Position numbers and translations under genes: made by a program. Below the pieces are notes generated by a model, which had not been told where the DNA came from, made no database searches, and was given only the letters and a program-made list of their open reading frames with translations. Positions 8,866 to 14,751 of a stretch of 21,794 nucleotides of DNA are shown piece by piece. Source of the DNA: a virus; the IMG/VR virus record IMGVR_UViG_3300023181_000085, positions 1 to 21,794 of that record; one strand, written 5' to 3'. Position 1 is the stretch's first letter. Each line of letters opens with the position of its first letter.

Positions 8866-8889
8866 TAAAAAGCCCCCCGAAGGAGGCTC
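8866..8889 (-). terminator. Intrinsic terminator after the major tail protein gene
   Basis: On the minus strand AGCCTCC and GGGGGCT pair (one G-U) around a UUCG loop and are followed by TTTTTATT. It closes the unit that ends with the major tail protein. On the plus strand the trailing sequence (CTGTGTAT) is T-poor, so it would stop the small plus-strand gene poorly. Confidence 0.85.
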
Positions 8890-8905
8890 TGTGTATCTGC
8901 TGCGT

Positions 8906-9637
8906 TTACGCCGTAACAGTGACCACTGTGGTGTCTGTCTTGGTTGGGTCGCTAACGGAAGTTGCTGTGATTGTTGAGGTGCCGACCGCGACACCGCTGA
9001 CCCGACCGCTAGAGTTAACGGTTGCATTCGCTGGAGTGCTGGAGGTCCATGTTACGGCTTGGCTGGCAGCAGCAGGAGTAACAACGTGGTCGATGTTTGT
9101 TACGTTGCCCACAGCTACGGTAGCGGTTGCTGGCGTAGTGATTACTGCGGTAACCGGTACAGGCGTTGCAGTTGTGATAACGCTAGGCAAGCCGCCAGGA
9201 CGCGACGTTGCGCTTGCAGTAGTCGAGTAAGTAGCGATGTCGTCGTAAGGATACTCTTCAGTGTATTCAGTCAGAACGCAGAATGCCATTGTGGTATTGA
9301 TTGGACCGGTAAGGCGCCACCAAACATACGGCTGAGGATCTGTCTCGAAGTGGTTGGCAAGCAGCTGCTGGTTAGAAGTTGTGCCGTCATCACGTTTGGT
9401 AACGCCGTCAATAGACAGATCAAACGTTTTATAGGTAATCAAGGTGTCACGGAAGCTGCCAACCGAATCATCAGCAGTAGCATCTACGGTGTCAGCCGAC
9501 ATGGTTTTAGACTTGTTACGGGCAGCACCAAGAGGCAGCCACGTCAACGTCATAGGATCTACATCGCCGCAAGCAAGCGCGAACTCAGCGAGTACGCTCT
9601 TGCCTACAAATTTGTCCGACGCACAGTTAAGGGCCAC
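8906..9637 (-). CDS. Major tail protein with C-terminal Ig-like domain
   Basis: A 243-residue tail tube protein. Residues 1-150 (MALNCASDKFVGKSVLAEFA to FCVLTEYTEEYPYDDIATY) carry typical tube-subunit features, including FRDTLITYKTFDLSIDGV and a late TEYTEEYPYDDIATYS stretch. Residues ~165-243 are a bacterial Ig-like group 2 domain (VTPAAASQAVTWTSSTPANA, SSGRVSGVAVGTSTITA), which probably decorates the outside of the tail, as in lambda gpV. The start is GTG at 9637 with a near-perfect AAGGAGGTG just upstream, so high expression is expected despite the GTG. An extra -10-like element at 9691-9696 may give it its own transcript. It follows the tail terminator gene and is the last gene of its unit. 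Confidence 0.9.
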   Translation of the reverse strand: MALNCASDKFVGKSVLAEFALACGDVDPMTLTWLPLGAARNKSKTMSADTVDATADDSVGSFRDTLITYKTFDLSIDGVTKRDDGTTSNQQLLANHFETDPQPYVWWRLTGPINTTMAFCVLTEYTEEYPYDDIATYSTTASATSRPGGLPSVITTATPVPVTAVITTPATATVAVGNVTNIDHVVTPAAASQAVTWTSSTPANATVNSSGRVSGVAVGTSTITATSVSDPTKTDTTVVTVTA

Positions 9638-9690
9638 AAGGCACCTCCTTTAAAGTTTGAAAGTACCGCCCAGTACGAGCAGATGCAGAT

Positions 9691-9696
9691 AGTTTA
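9691..9696 (-). promoter_or_regulatory. Candidate extended -10 promoter for the major tail protein
   Basis: The minus strand reads CATGTTAAACTATC: TAAACT with TG one base before it, overlapping the stop codon of the tail terminator gene. It is 53 nt from the GTG start of the major tail protein. It belongs to the same motif set as the elements at 8576, 13410 and 17629. Strong extra expression of a tube subunit would make sense. Confidence 0.4.
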
Positions 9697-10080
9697 ACAT
9701 GTCAGCTCGAAGTTGATTTCGTTCCAGTTCCTGTTCGTCTCGGTGTAATAAGGGCCCCGAACACTGCCAAGAGGCCGGATGTTCACCATGCAGCTAGTCG
9801 AGAAATGCTCAATGGCCGTATCAATAAGTAATTGCGCGAAAAGTTCTGTTTGATCGACATCACCTAAAGCCTTTCCGTTAGATCTTCCAGTTACTATTAC
9901 GCGAATATGTGGATATTGAATATCGCCATTCGGCGTCCTTCCTGGCTCTGACCAAACTGCCACGAACTTCTTGCCAGCGTTAGCTGTTTCTTCCCACATG
10001 CCTTTCCCGAGACTATATCCAGCCGTAGAGACATAAGCCTCTAGCCAGTCGCGGAACAGGTTTATTGGTGTGTGGCTCAT
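9694..10080 (-). CDS. Tail terminator protein
   Basis: A 128-residue protein in the position and of the length of lambda gpU-type tail terminators, which cap the tail tube and join it to the head. The start MSHTPINLFRDWLEAYV, the central PHIRVIVTGRSNGKALGDVDQTELFAQLLIDTAIEHF and the beta-rich end NWNEINFELTC fit the alpha-beta fold of these proteins. It overlaps the gp10-like gene by TAATG (10078-10082). The Shine-Dalgarno would lie within that gene. Function rests on order (neck, gp10-like, terminator, major tail protein) more than on motifs. Confidence 0.72.
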   Translation of the reverse strand: MSHTPINLFRDWLEAYVSTAGYSLGKGMWEETANAGKKFVAVWSEPGRTPNGDIQYPHIRVIVTGRSNGKALGDVDQTELFAQLLIDTAIEHFSTSCMVNIRPLGSVRGPYYTETNRNWNEINFELTC

Positions 10081-10493
10081 TAGACTTTCATCCCGCGCTT
10101 AATGACTGCATCGATTGCCGCACGAGCATCTGAGTCTTCGAATGCTTTGCGTAGGAATTCTGGTTCCCCGTCTTTGTCCCACACGTTTCCTCGTGATGGG
10201 TCTGACGATGAGCGTGGTGTATTGGTTCCAAGCAGAGTGCCTGGAGCATTGTGTACGGCAGCAGCATATGCCGCCGTGTATCCGATTGCGCCAACAACAC
10301 GAGTACCGTATGCAGTGATCTTGCGATATTGACTGTTGATCAGGTTGCTCGTGTCGATTGGCGTCATCGTTGCAGCAAACCCAGCGGCGGTGATCAGGAC
10401 TTCAGTCAGCGTCTTCTCGGCTTTCGGTCCTTGGATATCACCAAAGACGCGCTTGAGTTGCTGTCTGACTTCCTTGAGTCCGCGAACCGGCAT
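10080..10493 (-). CDS. HK97 gp10-like tail completion / neck protein
   Basis: A 137-residue protein resembling the HK97 gp10-like family, which acts at the head-tail joint. It starts MPVRGLKEVRQQLKRVFGD, passes through MTPIDTSNLINSQYRK and has the family's characteristic GAIGYTAAYAAAVHNAPGT, followed by WDKDGEPEFLRKAFED, with a helical C-terminus. The ATG overlaps the stop of the preceding gene as TGATG. It is followed directly by the tail terminator, as in HK97-like and lambda-like modules. Confidence 0.85.
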   Translation of the reverse strand: MPVRGLKEVRQQLKRVFGDIQGPKAEKTLTEVLITAAGFAATMTPIDTSNLINSQYRKITAYGTRVVGAIGYTAAYAAAVHNAPGTLLGTNTPRSSSDPSRGNVWDKDGEPEFLRKAFEDSDARAAIDAVIKRGMKV

Positions 10494-10837
10494 CAGACAG
10501 TCTCCAGCTCGTACTCGTCTTCGTAGTTAAACGCAGACATGCCGTGGCGTGCTACTTTGCGGATCTCTGCTGCCTGCGCTGCATCCCAAGCTTGCGCGGT
10601 GGTATCGCCGTATGCAATGCGGTCCTGATAGCGAGGTCGAACGTCGCCAGTGTAATAGACATCCCGCGTTACGAACTCTGCACCTTCAGTGTCTCGGGAT
10701 TGCCTAGATACGCCTTCGTGACCGCAAAGGATAGTGTATGGCGTGCCGTATGTGACAGCGCCGCCCCATTCGTTCTCTGCGATCCTTGGGTAGATCGTAG
10801 CGGTGTCGATCATGTACCACGCTGACATGAAGGCCAT
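10493..10837 (-). CDS. Putative head closure / connector protein
   Basis: A 114-residue protein located between an adaptor-type protein (10928-11317) and the gp10-like protein, the place usually held by a head-closure (stopper) protein. It is rich in Tyr and Asp and probably beta-stranded (WYMIDTATIYPRIAENEWGG, EFVTRDVYYTGDVRPRYQD). The ATG at 10837 has AAGGAG seven bases upstream, carried in the last codons of the 29-codon frame before it. A second Met four residues in is possible. I infer the role from position and length; the sequence has no motif I can name. Confidence 0.6.
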   Translation of the reverse strand: MAFMSAWYMIDTATIYPRIAENEWGGAVTYGTPYTILCGHEGVSRQSRDTEGAEFVTRDVYYTGDVRPRYQDRIAYGDTTAQAWDAAQAAEIRKVARHGMSAFNYEDEYELETV

Positions 10838-10838
10838 G

Positions 10839-10928
10839 CTAGCGCTCCTTAGGCGGCTGAGGATTTACAGCGCCAGTATCAATAGGCTGATAGCCATTGC
10901 CATTCTTGCCATCGTATTGATTAGCCAT
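10839..10928 (-). CDS. 29-residue small protein in the connector operon
   Basis: A small frame encoding a 29-residue polar protein (MANQYDGKNGNGYQPIDTG, then AVNPQPPKER). Its ATG overlaps the stop of the adaptor-type gene as TAATG, the same junction used elsewhere in this operon, and GGGAAG lies about ten bases upstream. The final codons (AAG GAG CGC TAG) contain the Shine-Dalgarno of the next gene. It fills what would otherwise be a 90-nt gap in a tightly packed operon, so it is either a real small protein or a translated leader that couples the neighbours. It has Gly/Asn/Pro-rich, probably disordered composition. Function unknown. Confidence 0.55.
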   Translation of the reverse strand: MANQYDGKNGNGYQPIDTGAVNPQPPKER

Positions 10929-11317
10929 TAGCAGCACTTCCCGCCAGTTGAAACCCACAGGCCGGCACTTGCGCCAGGAATAGGAGGAATTACAGAGCCA
11001 GTGCATCCAGAAGTATCTAGCATGCTCAGGGTGTTTAGCATTCCCCGATACTTATCCTGCAAATTGTTGTAGCGGAAAGACTGGGAAGCTCCAGAAGGCG
11101 CGGTCTGCGAGCTAATGTACTTGTCGCCAGAAACAATCCCGTACAGGCTCAGCAGGTAGAGATAGATAAGAAGCTGTGTTGAGTCTGAGTATCCAGCACC
11201 ATCTAGACAAGGCTGAATAACTTCAACAGTATCTAGCCAAGCTTGCAGGATAAAATCTGGCGGAATTGGGATACCGATAGAGGTCAGGTATTGTTTAAGC
11301 TGATCTAGAGTCGGCAT
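10928..11317 (-). CDS. Head-tail connector / adaptor-type protein
   Basis: A 129-residue protein of a type found between capsid and neck genes (I associate it with DUF7370). The N-terminal ~75 residues are helical (MPTLDQLKQYLTSIGIPIPP, FILQAWLDTVEVIQPCLDGAGY, STQLLIYLYLLSLYGIVSG), as expected for connector adaptors that line the ring under the portal. The stretch GDKYISSQTAPSGASQSFRY is a strongly conserved feature of these proteins. The C-terminal end is Gly/Pro-rich and finishes GGKCC. The ATG directly abuts the previous stop (TAAATG) and has AGGA seven bases upstream. Confidence 0.75.
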   Translation of the reverse strand: MPTLDQLKQYLTSIGIPIPPDFILQAWLDTVEVIQPCLDGAGYSDSTQLLIYLYLLSLYGIVSGDKYISSQTAPSGASQSFRYNNLQDKYRGMLNTLSMLDTSGCTGSVIPPIPGASAGLWVSTGGKCC

Positions 11318-11617
11318 TTATCGATCCTTAATCTTCAAGTAAATAGACCGAACAGCCGTGCGCCCGTCGACAGTGGTGATTGCGCAGGTAACGTATCCAG
11401 TTGTTCCGTTCGTGCCGCCAGATACCCACGCAGTAGCAGCGGTAGGCGTATTGCTAAACGAGTCCAACACGACACCTACAGGCTCGAACTCAACGCTAAC
11501 AATCGTATCCTCGATATCAGCCAGGTACGCAGACCAGTCAAACGTGTAATCCAGAACCTCTTCAGGATCTTTAACAATCGTAGGCTTATCCGGACCTCCA
11601 GTGTATGTCTCTGTCAT
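11318..11617 (-). CDS. Fiber-tail adaptor-like protein (Gp77 type)
   Basis: A 99-residue protein resembling those annotated as phage fiber-tail adaptor (Gp77-like). Matching features are the KDPEEVLDYTFDWSAYL segment, the strand SVEFEPVGVVLDS, and AWVSGGTNGTTGYVTCAITT followed by DGRTAVRSIYLKIKDR; this is a compact beta-sandwich pattern. Despite the family name it lies here among connector genes, so its exact attachment point is unclear. It overlaps the repeat protein gene by ATGA at 11614-11617 and abuts the next gene. Confidence 0.72.
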   Translation of the reverse strand: MTETYTGGPDKPTIVKDPEEVLDYTFDWSAYLADIEDTIVSVEFEPVGVVLDSFSNTPTAATAWVSGGTNGTTGYVTCAITTVDGRTAVRSIYLKIKDR

Positions 11618-12978
11618 TCTGCGATGTTCCTGTTCTGAGGTTCTGGAGCTAGCGTTCTATTCTGCGCTTCTAGTGATGTCGTGCGATTCTGCGCGATCGT
11701 CGAAACAACTCTGTTCTGCGTTACAGGATAAAACTGTCTTAGCTGAGCGTTAACCGGGTTAATGCGAACCTGAGCGCCTATAAACAGTGTTCTTTCAAGA
11801 GAGAATTCAACCTCTCCAGCAGAAGCCGATGCGGACATTATATCATCGGCGTTTGCGGAAAATAGGCTGCCGTAAATCTCTATACTTGATTCGGACGCTG
11901 CTGAGTCTGAGGATTCATCAATCTGGGCATAAGCCGATATAAATACAGCCGACGACGAGGTAGATGAGTCGCTCGGCACCTGAGATTCCAGAGACGCACT
12001 CACGCTAGACGATAGCGCACTAGATACATAGTCAGACTGAAGCGTTACCGAGGAATGTGCAGAGATCGCTACCGATGACAGCGACGAAGCTTGGTCATTA
12101 GCAAGCTGCACAGCTAACGATGCCGAGATAGAAGACTGCGAAGAGGCTTGGCTTGACACCGAGTCGCCCTGGTTAGTCAGCGATGCAGATCCAGAAACAC
12201 CGACCTGACCTTGACCAGATACAGTATCCGACTGCATGGTAATTGCCGACTGAGCCGCAATCCCAGCAGCAGACGCAGACGAAGCCGAATCGTTAGCCAG
12301 CGTTACAGCCAGAGTCGCGTTAATCCCCGACGATGCAAACGTCAGGTTATCCGCGCTGAACTCAAGGAATGATGCGTGATCAGTGGCAAATGTGTTAGTG
12401 ACCGTGGTCACTACGGCGCCATCGAAGAACAGTGTGCCTGTGCGCGTGACAGCCAGTGTCTGAGTGTGGATCTGCCAGACTTCGCATACCAGCACGTCTC
12501 CAGCTAATGCGGCAACTTGAGTCGTCGCAGTAGTCGTTCCCTGGTTGACTCGCTCGGTAGTGTTGCTGACAATAGCGTCACCAGTCAGACCAAGCGCATC
12601 TCCGACTGTTCCGACCTTAGCCCCTGTAGACGGTCGCCATACGTACACGTTGAACCGTAGATCGCCCCCCAGGGCCATCATGGTTCCGTTCATCGAGTTG
12701 GCAATGTTCAGTGTTACTGTCTGTCCTGCACCGCCTACGTTCTGGTTTGCCGACAAAGGATCAGAACAGAAGAAGCCGTAGAAGCCAGTTTGCTCAGAAA
12801 GCGTTGCAAGACTCGCGGCGACCGTTGAGGATTGCAAAACCCCCTTCGTCGTATCCATTTTCCTAAGCGTGTTCGCGCCAGTTGCCGAGTAGCTAGCAAC
12901 CAACGACGACTGCTCGCCAGCAGGAAACGTGCCGCTTAGCGCATTGCTAGCAGCATGGAAGTACAGCCGCGTTGCCAT
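11614..12978 (-). CDS. Virion protein with serine-rich 21-residue repeats and QNR repeats
   Basis: A 454-residue protein. Residues 1-218 form a beta-rich N-terminal domain (starting MATRLYFHAASNALSG, with VYVWRPSTGAKVG and GDVLVCEVWQIHTQ) that I recognise from phage structural regions without known function. Residues 219-388 are eight tandem repeats of 21 residues (the third is 23), each beginning Ile/Val-x-Ala/Gly and carrying Asp at position 12 followed by a Ser-rich part. Residues 421-454 are four 9-residue units beginning QNR. Such repeats suggest an extended fibrous stalk or a head or neck fiber. The gene overlaps its neighbours by TAATG and ATGA, so it is a regular member of the operon. 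It may be exposed on the virion. Confidence 0.75.
   Translation of the reverse strand: MATRLYFHAASNALSGTFPAGEQSSLVASYSATGANTLRKMDTTKGVLQSSTVAASLATLSEQTGFYGFFCSDPLSANQNVGGAGQTVTLNIANSMNGTMMALGGDLRFNVYVWRPSTGAKVGTVGDALGLTGDAIVSNTTERVNQGTTTATTQVAALAGDVLVCEVWQIHTQTLAVTRTGTLFFDGAVVTTVTNTFATDHASFLEFSADNLTFASSGINATLAVTLANDSASSASAAGIAAQSAITMQSDTVSGQGQVGVSGSASLTNQGDSVSSQASSQSSISASLAVQLANDQASSLSSVAISAHSSVTLQSDYVSSALSSSVSASLESQVPSDSSTSSSAVFISAYAQIDESSDSAASESSIEIYGSLFSANADDIMSASASAGEVEFSLERTLFIGAQVRINPVNAQLRQFYPVTQNRVVSTIAQNRTTSLEAQNRTLAPEPQNRNIAE
11617..11718 (-). repeat. Four tandem 9-codon QNR repeats
   Basis: The end of the 454-residue protein is built of units QNRVVSTIA, QNRTTSLEA, QNRTLAPEP and a shortened QNRNIAE, a 27-bp period in the DNA. 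Only QNR is constant. The short period suggests slippage or gene conversion and may allow length variation between related phages. Confidence 0.85.
11815..12324 (-). repeat. Eight 21-codon serine-rich repeats
   Basis: Eight protein repeats in the 454-residue virion protein, seven of exactly 21 residues and one of 23. Examples are ISASLAVQLANDQASS and ISAHSSVTLQSDYVSS; Asp at position 12 is kept in all eight, position 1 is Ile or Val, and Ser dominates positions 13-21. Identity between units at DNA level is low by eye, so the array is old or under selection for pattern, not sequence. Confidence 0.85.
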
Positions 12979-13382
12979 TACGCGTTGCCGGTGGTCAGCG
13001 TGAAGGAGTTAACGGTTACAACTTGCGATACGGCGATGCTGGTGTTGTCGAGGATCATGTCTCCGCCGCCAGCAGTGATAGTGCATGTGCCTTGCGCGTG
13101 CGTAGTGGTGCCAGCAGTGTCGACGATTCGGAAGTATCCAGCCGTACCAGCAGCAGCGCCAGTGCCGGACCATGTGCCAGCCTTAGCCTTCACGCCTGAT
13201 GCAGCAGCGCCCATCCAGTCAGACGGCAATGCCATCTCGACCAGCAGCGTACCGGTAGCAGCAGCCGCACAGTTAGCTGGAACAGAGCCTGTGTAGATTC
13301 TCAGCTTAGCCGACGTGCCAGCAGCCGTTTCGAATGCGTCAAGGCGTGCGTTGTTTACTGCTACCGAATACTGGAGTGTCAT
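12978..13382 (-). CDS. Conserved phage virion-associated protein, function unknown
   Basis: A 134-residue protein of a type common in phage structural regions (starts MTLQYSVAVNNARLDAFETA). It has a short helix and then Gly/Ala/Thr-rich beta strands (KLRIYTGSVPANCAAAATGT, LPSDWMGAAASGVKAKAGTW, GYFRIVDTAGTTTHAQGT), ending VNSFTLTTGNA. It is the first gene of the unit running to the major tail protein, 27 nt downstream of the candidate -10 at 13410-13415. It is followed by the repeat protein with a TAATG overlap, so the two may act together as capsid or neck decoration. That role is inferred; no homologue of known function comes to mind. Confidence 0.7.
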   Translation of the reverse strand: MTLQYSVAVNNARLDAFETAAGTSAKLRIYTGSVPANCAAAATGTLLVEMALPSDWMGAAASGVKAKAGTWSGTGAAAGTAGYFRIVDTAGTTTHAQGTCTITAGGGDMILDNTSIAVSQVVTVNSFTLTTGNA

Positions 13383-13409
13383 TTTCGTTGCCTGGAAATG
13401 GTTTTGACT

Positions 13410-13415
13410 ATTTTA
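13410..13415 (-). promoter_or_regulatory. Candidate extended -10 promoter for the connector and tail-tube unit
   Basis: The minus strand reads CATGTTAAAATAGTC, with TAAAAT as -10 and TG one base before it. The gene start at 13382 is 27 nt away. The surrounding 26 bp (13406-13431) match 8572-8597 at 21 positions without gaps, at an equivalent divergent junction. Confidence 0.5.
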
Positions 13416-13426
13416 ACATGGAGGGG

Positions 13427-13453
13427 TTGACGCGGATTCGTTGCGGCTATAGA
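13427..13453 (+). promoter_or_regulatory. Candidate sigma70-type promoter for the plus-strand membrane protein
   Basis: TTGACG at 13427-13432 and TATAGA at 13448-13453 are separated by 15 bp, slightly short of the usual 16-18. They lie 28 nt before the start codon at 13482. The -35 is part of the element shared with the 8.6-kb junction. Confidence 0.5.
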
Positions 13454-13481
13454 GTTCGATTCACCAAATACGGAGGTTTCA

Positions 13482-13850
13482 ATGAACGAACAATTGCAGC
13501 AGGCTCTAGCTACAATAATCGGCAAAACCATGCAAGGAGTAGACTCTAGCATCAGCTTCTTGAGCGCTGAAATTCCTGATGTCATTCATCAGTTGCTGGT
13601 TTTTAAATTAGCTCAGGCATGCGTATTGCTGGTCATGGCAATCATATATCTGATTGCTTGGTCGGTATTTTCATACAGGTCGTTTAAGCACGACTGGCAT
13701 GAAGGGATTCAGATGGTAACTGTATTTGCTGGAGGGGCAGTAGCAGTAACATCGGCTATCAGCTTATTCATCAATGGTGGAGTGGCTCTGCAAATCTGGC
13801 TGGCCCCAAAGATCTACCTAATCGAATACGCCGCTTCACTCGCCAAGTAA
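13482..13850 (+). CDS. Small two-pass membrane protein (holin-like candidate)
   Basis: A 122-residue plus-strand protein with two predicted membrane segments, about residues 43-65 (LAQACVLLVMAIIYLIAWSV) and 78-98 (MVTVFAGGAVAVTSAISLFI), separated by a charged loop RSFKHDWHEG. The N-terminal 40 residues look amphipathic. GGAGG lies five bases before the ATG. It is a single-gene cassette with its own promoter-like sequence and a strong bidirectional terminator, opposite in direction to its neighbours. Size and topology would fit a class II-like holin, but no endolysin or spanin is next to it. It could equally be a superinfection-exclusion or other host-acting membrane protein. Confidence 0.72.
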   Translation: MNEQLQQALATIIGKTMQGVDSSISFLSAEIPDVIHQLLVFKLAQACVLLVMAIIYLIAWSVFSYRSFKHDWHEGIQMVTVFAGGAVAVTSAISLFINGGVALQIWLAPKIYLIEYAASLAK

Positions 13851-13853
13851 AAG

Positions 13854-13880
13854 AAAAGCCCCTATCTCAGGGGCTTTTTT
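13854..13880. terminator. Bidirectional intrinsic terminator between convergent genes
   Basis: AAAAGCCCCT and AGGGGCTTTT form a perfect 10-bp stem around ATCTC, followed by more T on the plus strand and flanked by an A-run on the other side. It can stop the plus-strand membrane gene (ends 13850) and the minus-strand unit (ends 13880). Confidence 0.92.
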
Positions 13881-14068
13881 CATTCCTCGTCTTTATCTTT
13901 TGGTGGACGACCGCGCCGAGGGGTTGCTACTTCTAGAGTCTTCTCTTCCACTGGCTTTTCAGGAAGCTCACGCACATTTGGCTTGAGCGCTGGATGAAGG
14001 TTGGCAGTCTCAATGATGTCGCCAACCTTGACCGGATACCACGGGATTACTACTTCAAACCTTGCCAT
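13880..14068 (-). CDS. Small head-region protein with AT-hook-like basic tail
   Basis: A 62-residue protein downstream of the HNH gene and, without that insertion, downstream of the major capsid protein. The N-terminal half (MARFEVVIPWYPVKVGDIIE, then TANLHPALKPNVREL) resembles small proteins often seen between capsid and connector genes. The C-terminus carries PRRGRPPKDKDEE, close to the RGRP core of an AT-hook, after an acidic/proline linker. The ATG lies inside the last codons of the HNH gene (19-nt overlap), which also supply the AAAGG Shine-Dalgarno. A structural or DNA-organising role is possible; none is established. Confidence 0.65.
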   Translation of the reverse strand: MARFEVVIPWYPVKVGDIIETANLHPALKPNVRELPEKPVEEKTLEVATPRRGRPPKDKDEE

Positions 14069-14709
14069 TTAGCACCTTTCTTAATGTTTTCTGACGCCCA
14101 CATAGGGCGCAGATTTGATAGACAGTTTATCATTTTTGCGTCTGTTACCCCTTGCTCAACGAATCTTGCTATTGGCTTTACGTGATCTACGTGCCATTCG
14201 CCGTGATTATCCCAAGACATTCCTGGCTTGAAATTGAACTCTATACGCTCCTTGAATTTTTCTGGCGTGTATCCAAGACGGTCTTTCGTCCTGTCTCCCT
14301 TTCTTCTCTCAGTGCCTGCCTTTATCACACACTGGGTAATCATCGCTCGACACTGTATAAGCCAAGGCTTTTTAGCCTTTATTTTTGCTTGGTACTTCCT
14401 GACGCTAGCTAGAAATGGCTCTGATTTCTGGTAAGCGGCCCTCCTTTCTTGAAATTCAGGGCACTCCTTAGCCTTGTGATAATCAGCCTTTTTCTCTTCC
14501 TTTATTCGATCCTTGTGCTTCTCGTAATATCTTTTTCTTGATTTTGCATGGTATTCGAGAGGCAATGCTGCCTGCCTAAGCCTGGCGCATTCTAGGCACC
14601 CCGTGCTTGATACGGTTCTCTCAGTAACATGCCCTTCTTTGCACGGCTCGCCGGTGAAATACCTCTTCAATCCAAGGCTTGCGGCCTCTTTCCTAGAAAT
14701 AATCTGCAT
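14050..14709 (-). CDS. Free-standing HNH (homing-type) endonuclease
   Basis: A 219-residue HNH nuclease lying between the capsid gene and the next head-region gene, a typical site for a free-standing homing endonuclease. The N-terminus has a zinc-binding pattern, Cys23-x3-His27 and Cys38-x2-Cys41 (YFTGEPCKEGHVTERTV, GCLECAR). Residues 50-115 are highly charged and helical and probably bind DNA. The HNH core is at 171-210: His173, Asp175-His176 in EWHVDHVKP, Asn199 in CLSNLRPMW and Asn208 in SENIKKGAK, so all key residues are present. The ATG is preceded by GGAG 11 bases upstream, but that GGAG is part of a hairpin (see leader feature). It would cut a related phage lacking the gene and spread by repair. 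Packaging-associated HNH proteins exist, but those sit beside terminase, which is not nearby. Confidence 0.88.
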   Translation of the reverse strand: MQIISRKEAASLGLKRYFTGEPCKEGHVTERTVSSTGCLECARLRQAALPLEYHAKSRKRYYEKHKDRIKEEKKADYHKAKECPEFQERRAAYQKSEPFLASVRKYQAKIKAKKPWLIQCRAMITQCVIKAGTERRKGDRTKDRLGYTPEKFKERIEFNFKPGMSWDNHGEWHVDHVKPIARFVEQGVTDAKMINCLSNLRPMWASENIKKGAKWQGLK

Positions 14710-14716
14710 TGCTAAC

Positions 14717-14750
14717 TAATCTCCGCATCCTGACTATGGAGATTATCACA
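14717..14750 (-). promoter_or_regulatory. HNH leader: RBS-hiding hairpin overlapped by a candidate promoter
   Basis: On the minus strand TAATCTCC (14745-14738) and GGAGATTA (14724-14717) form a perfect 8-bp stem with a 13-nt loop; the 3' arm contains the only Shine-Dalgarno (GGAG) of the HNH gene. TGTGATAAT, an extended -10, covers 14750-14742, so its last bases overlap the 5' arm. Transcripts starting about seven bases downstream would lack the 5' arm and leave the GGAG free; transcripts from the capsid unit would contain both arms. This is the logic reported for T4 I-TevI. Confidence 0.6.
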
Positions 14751-14751
14751 T

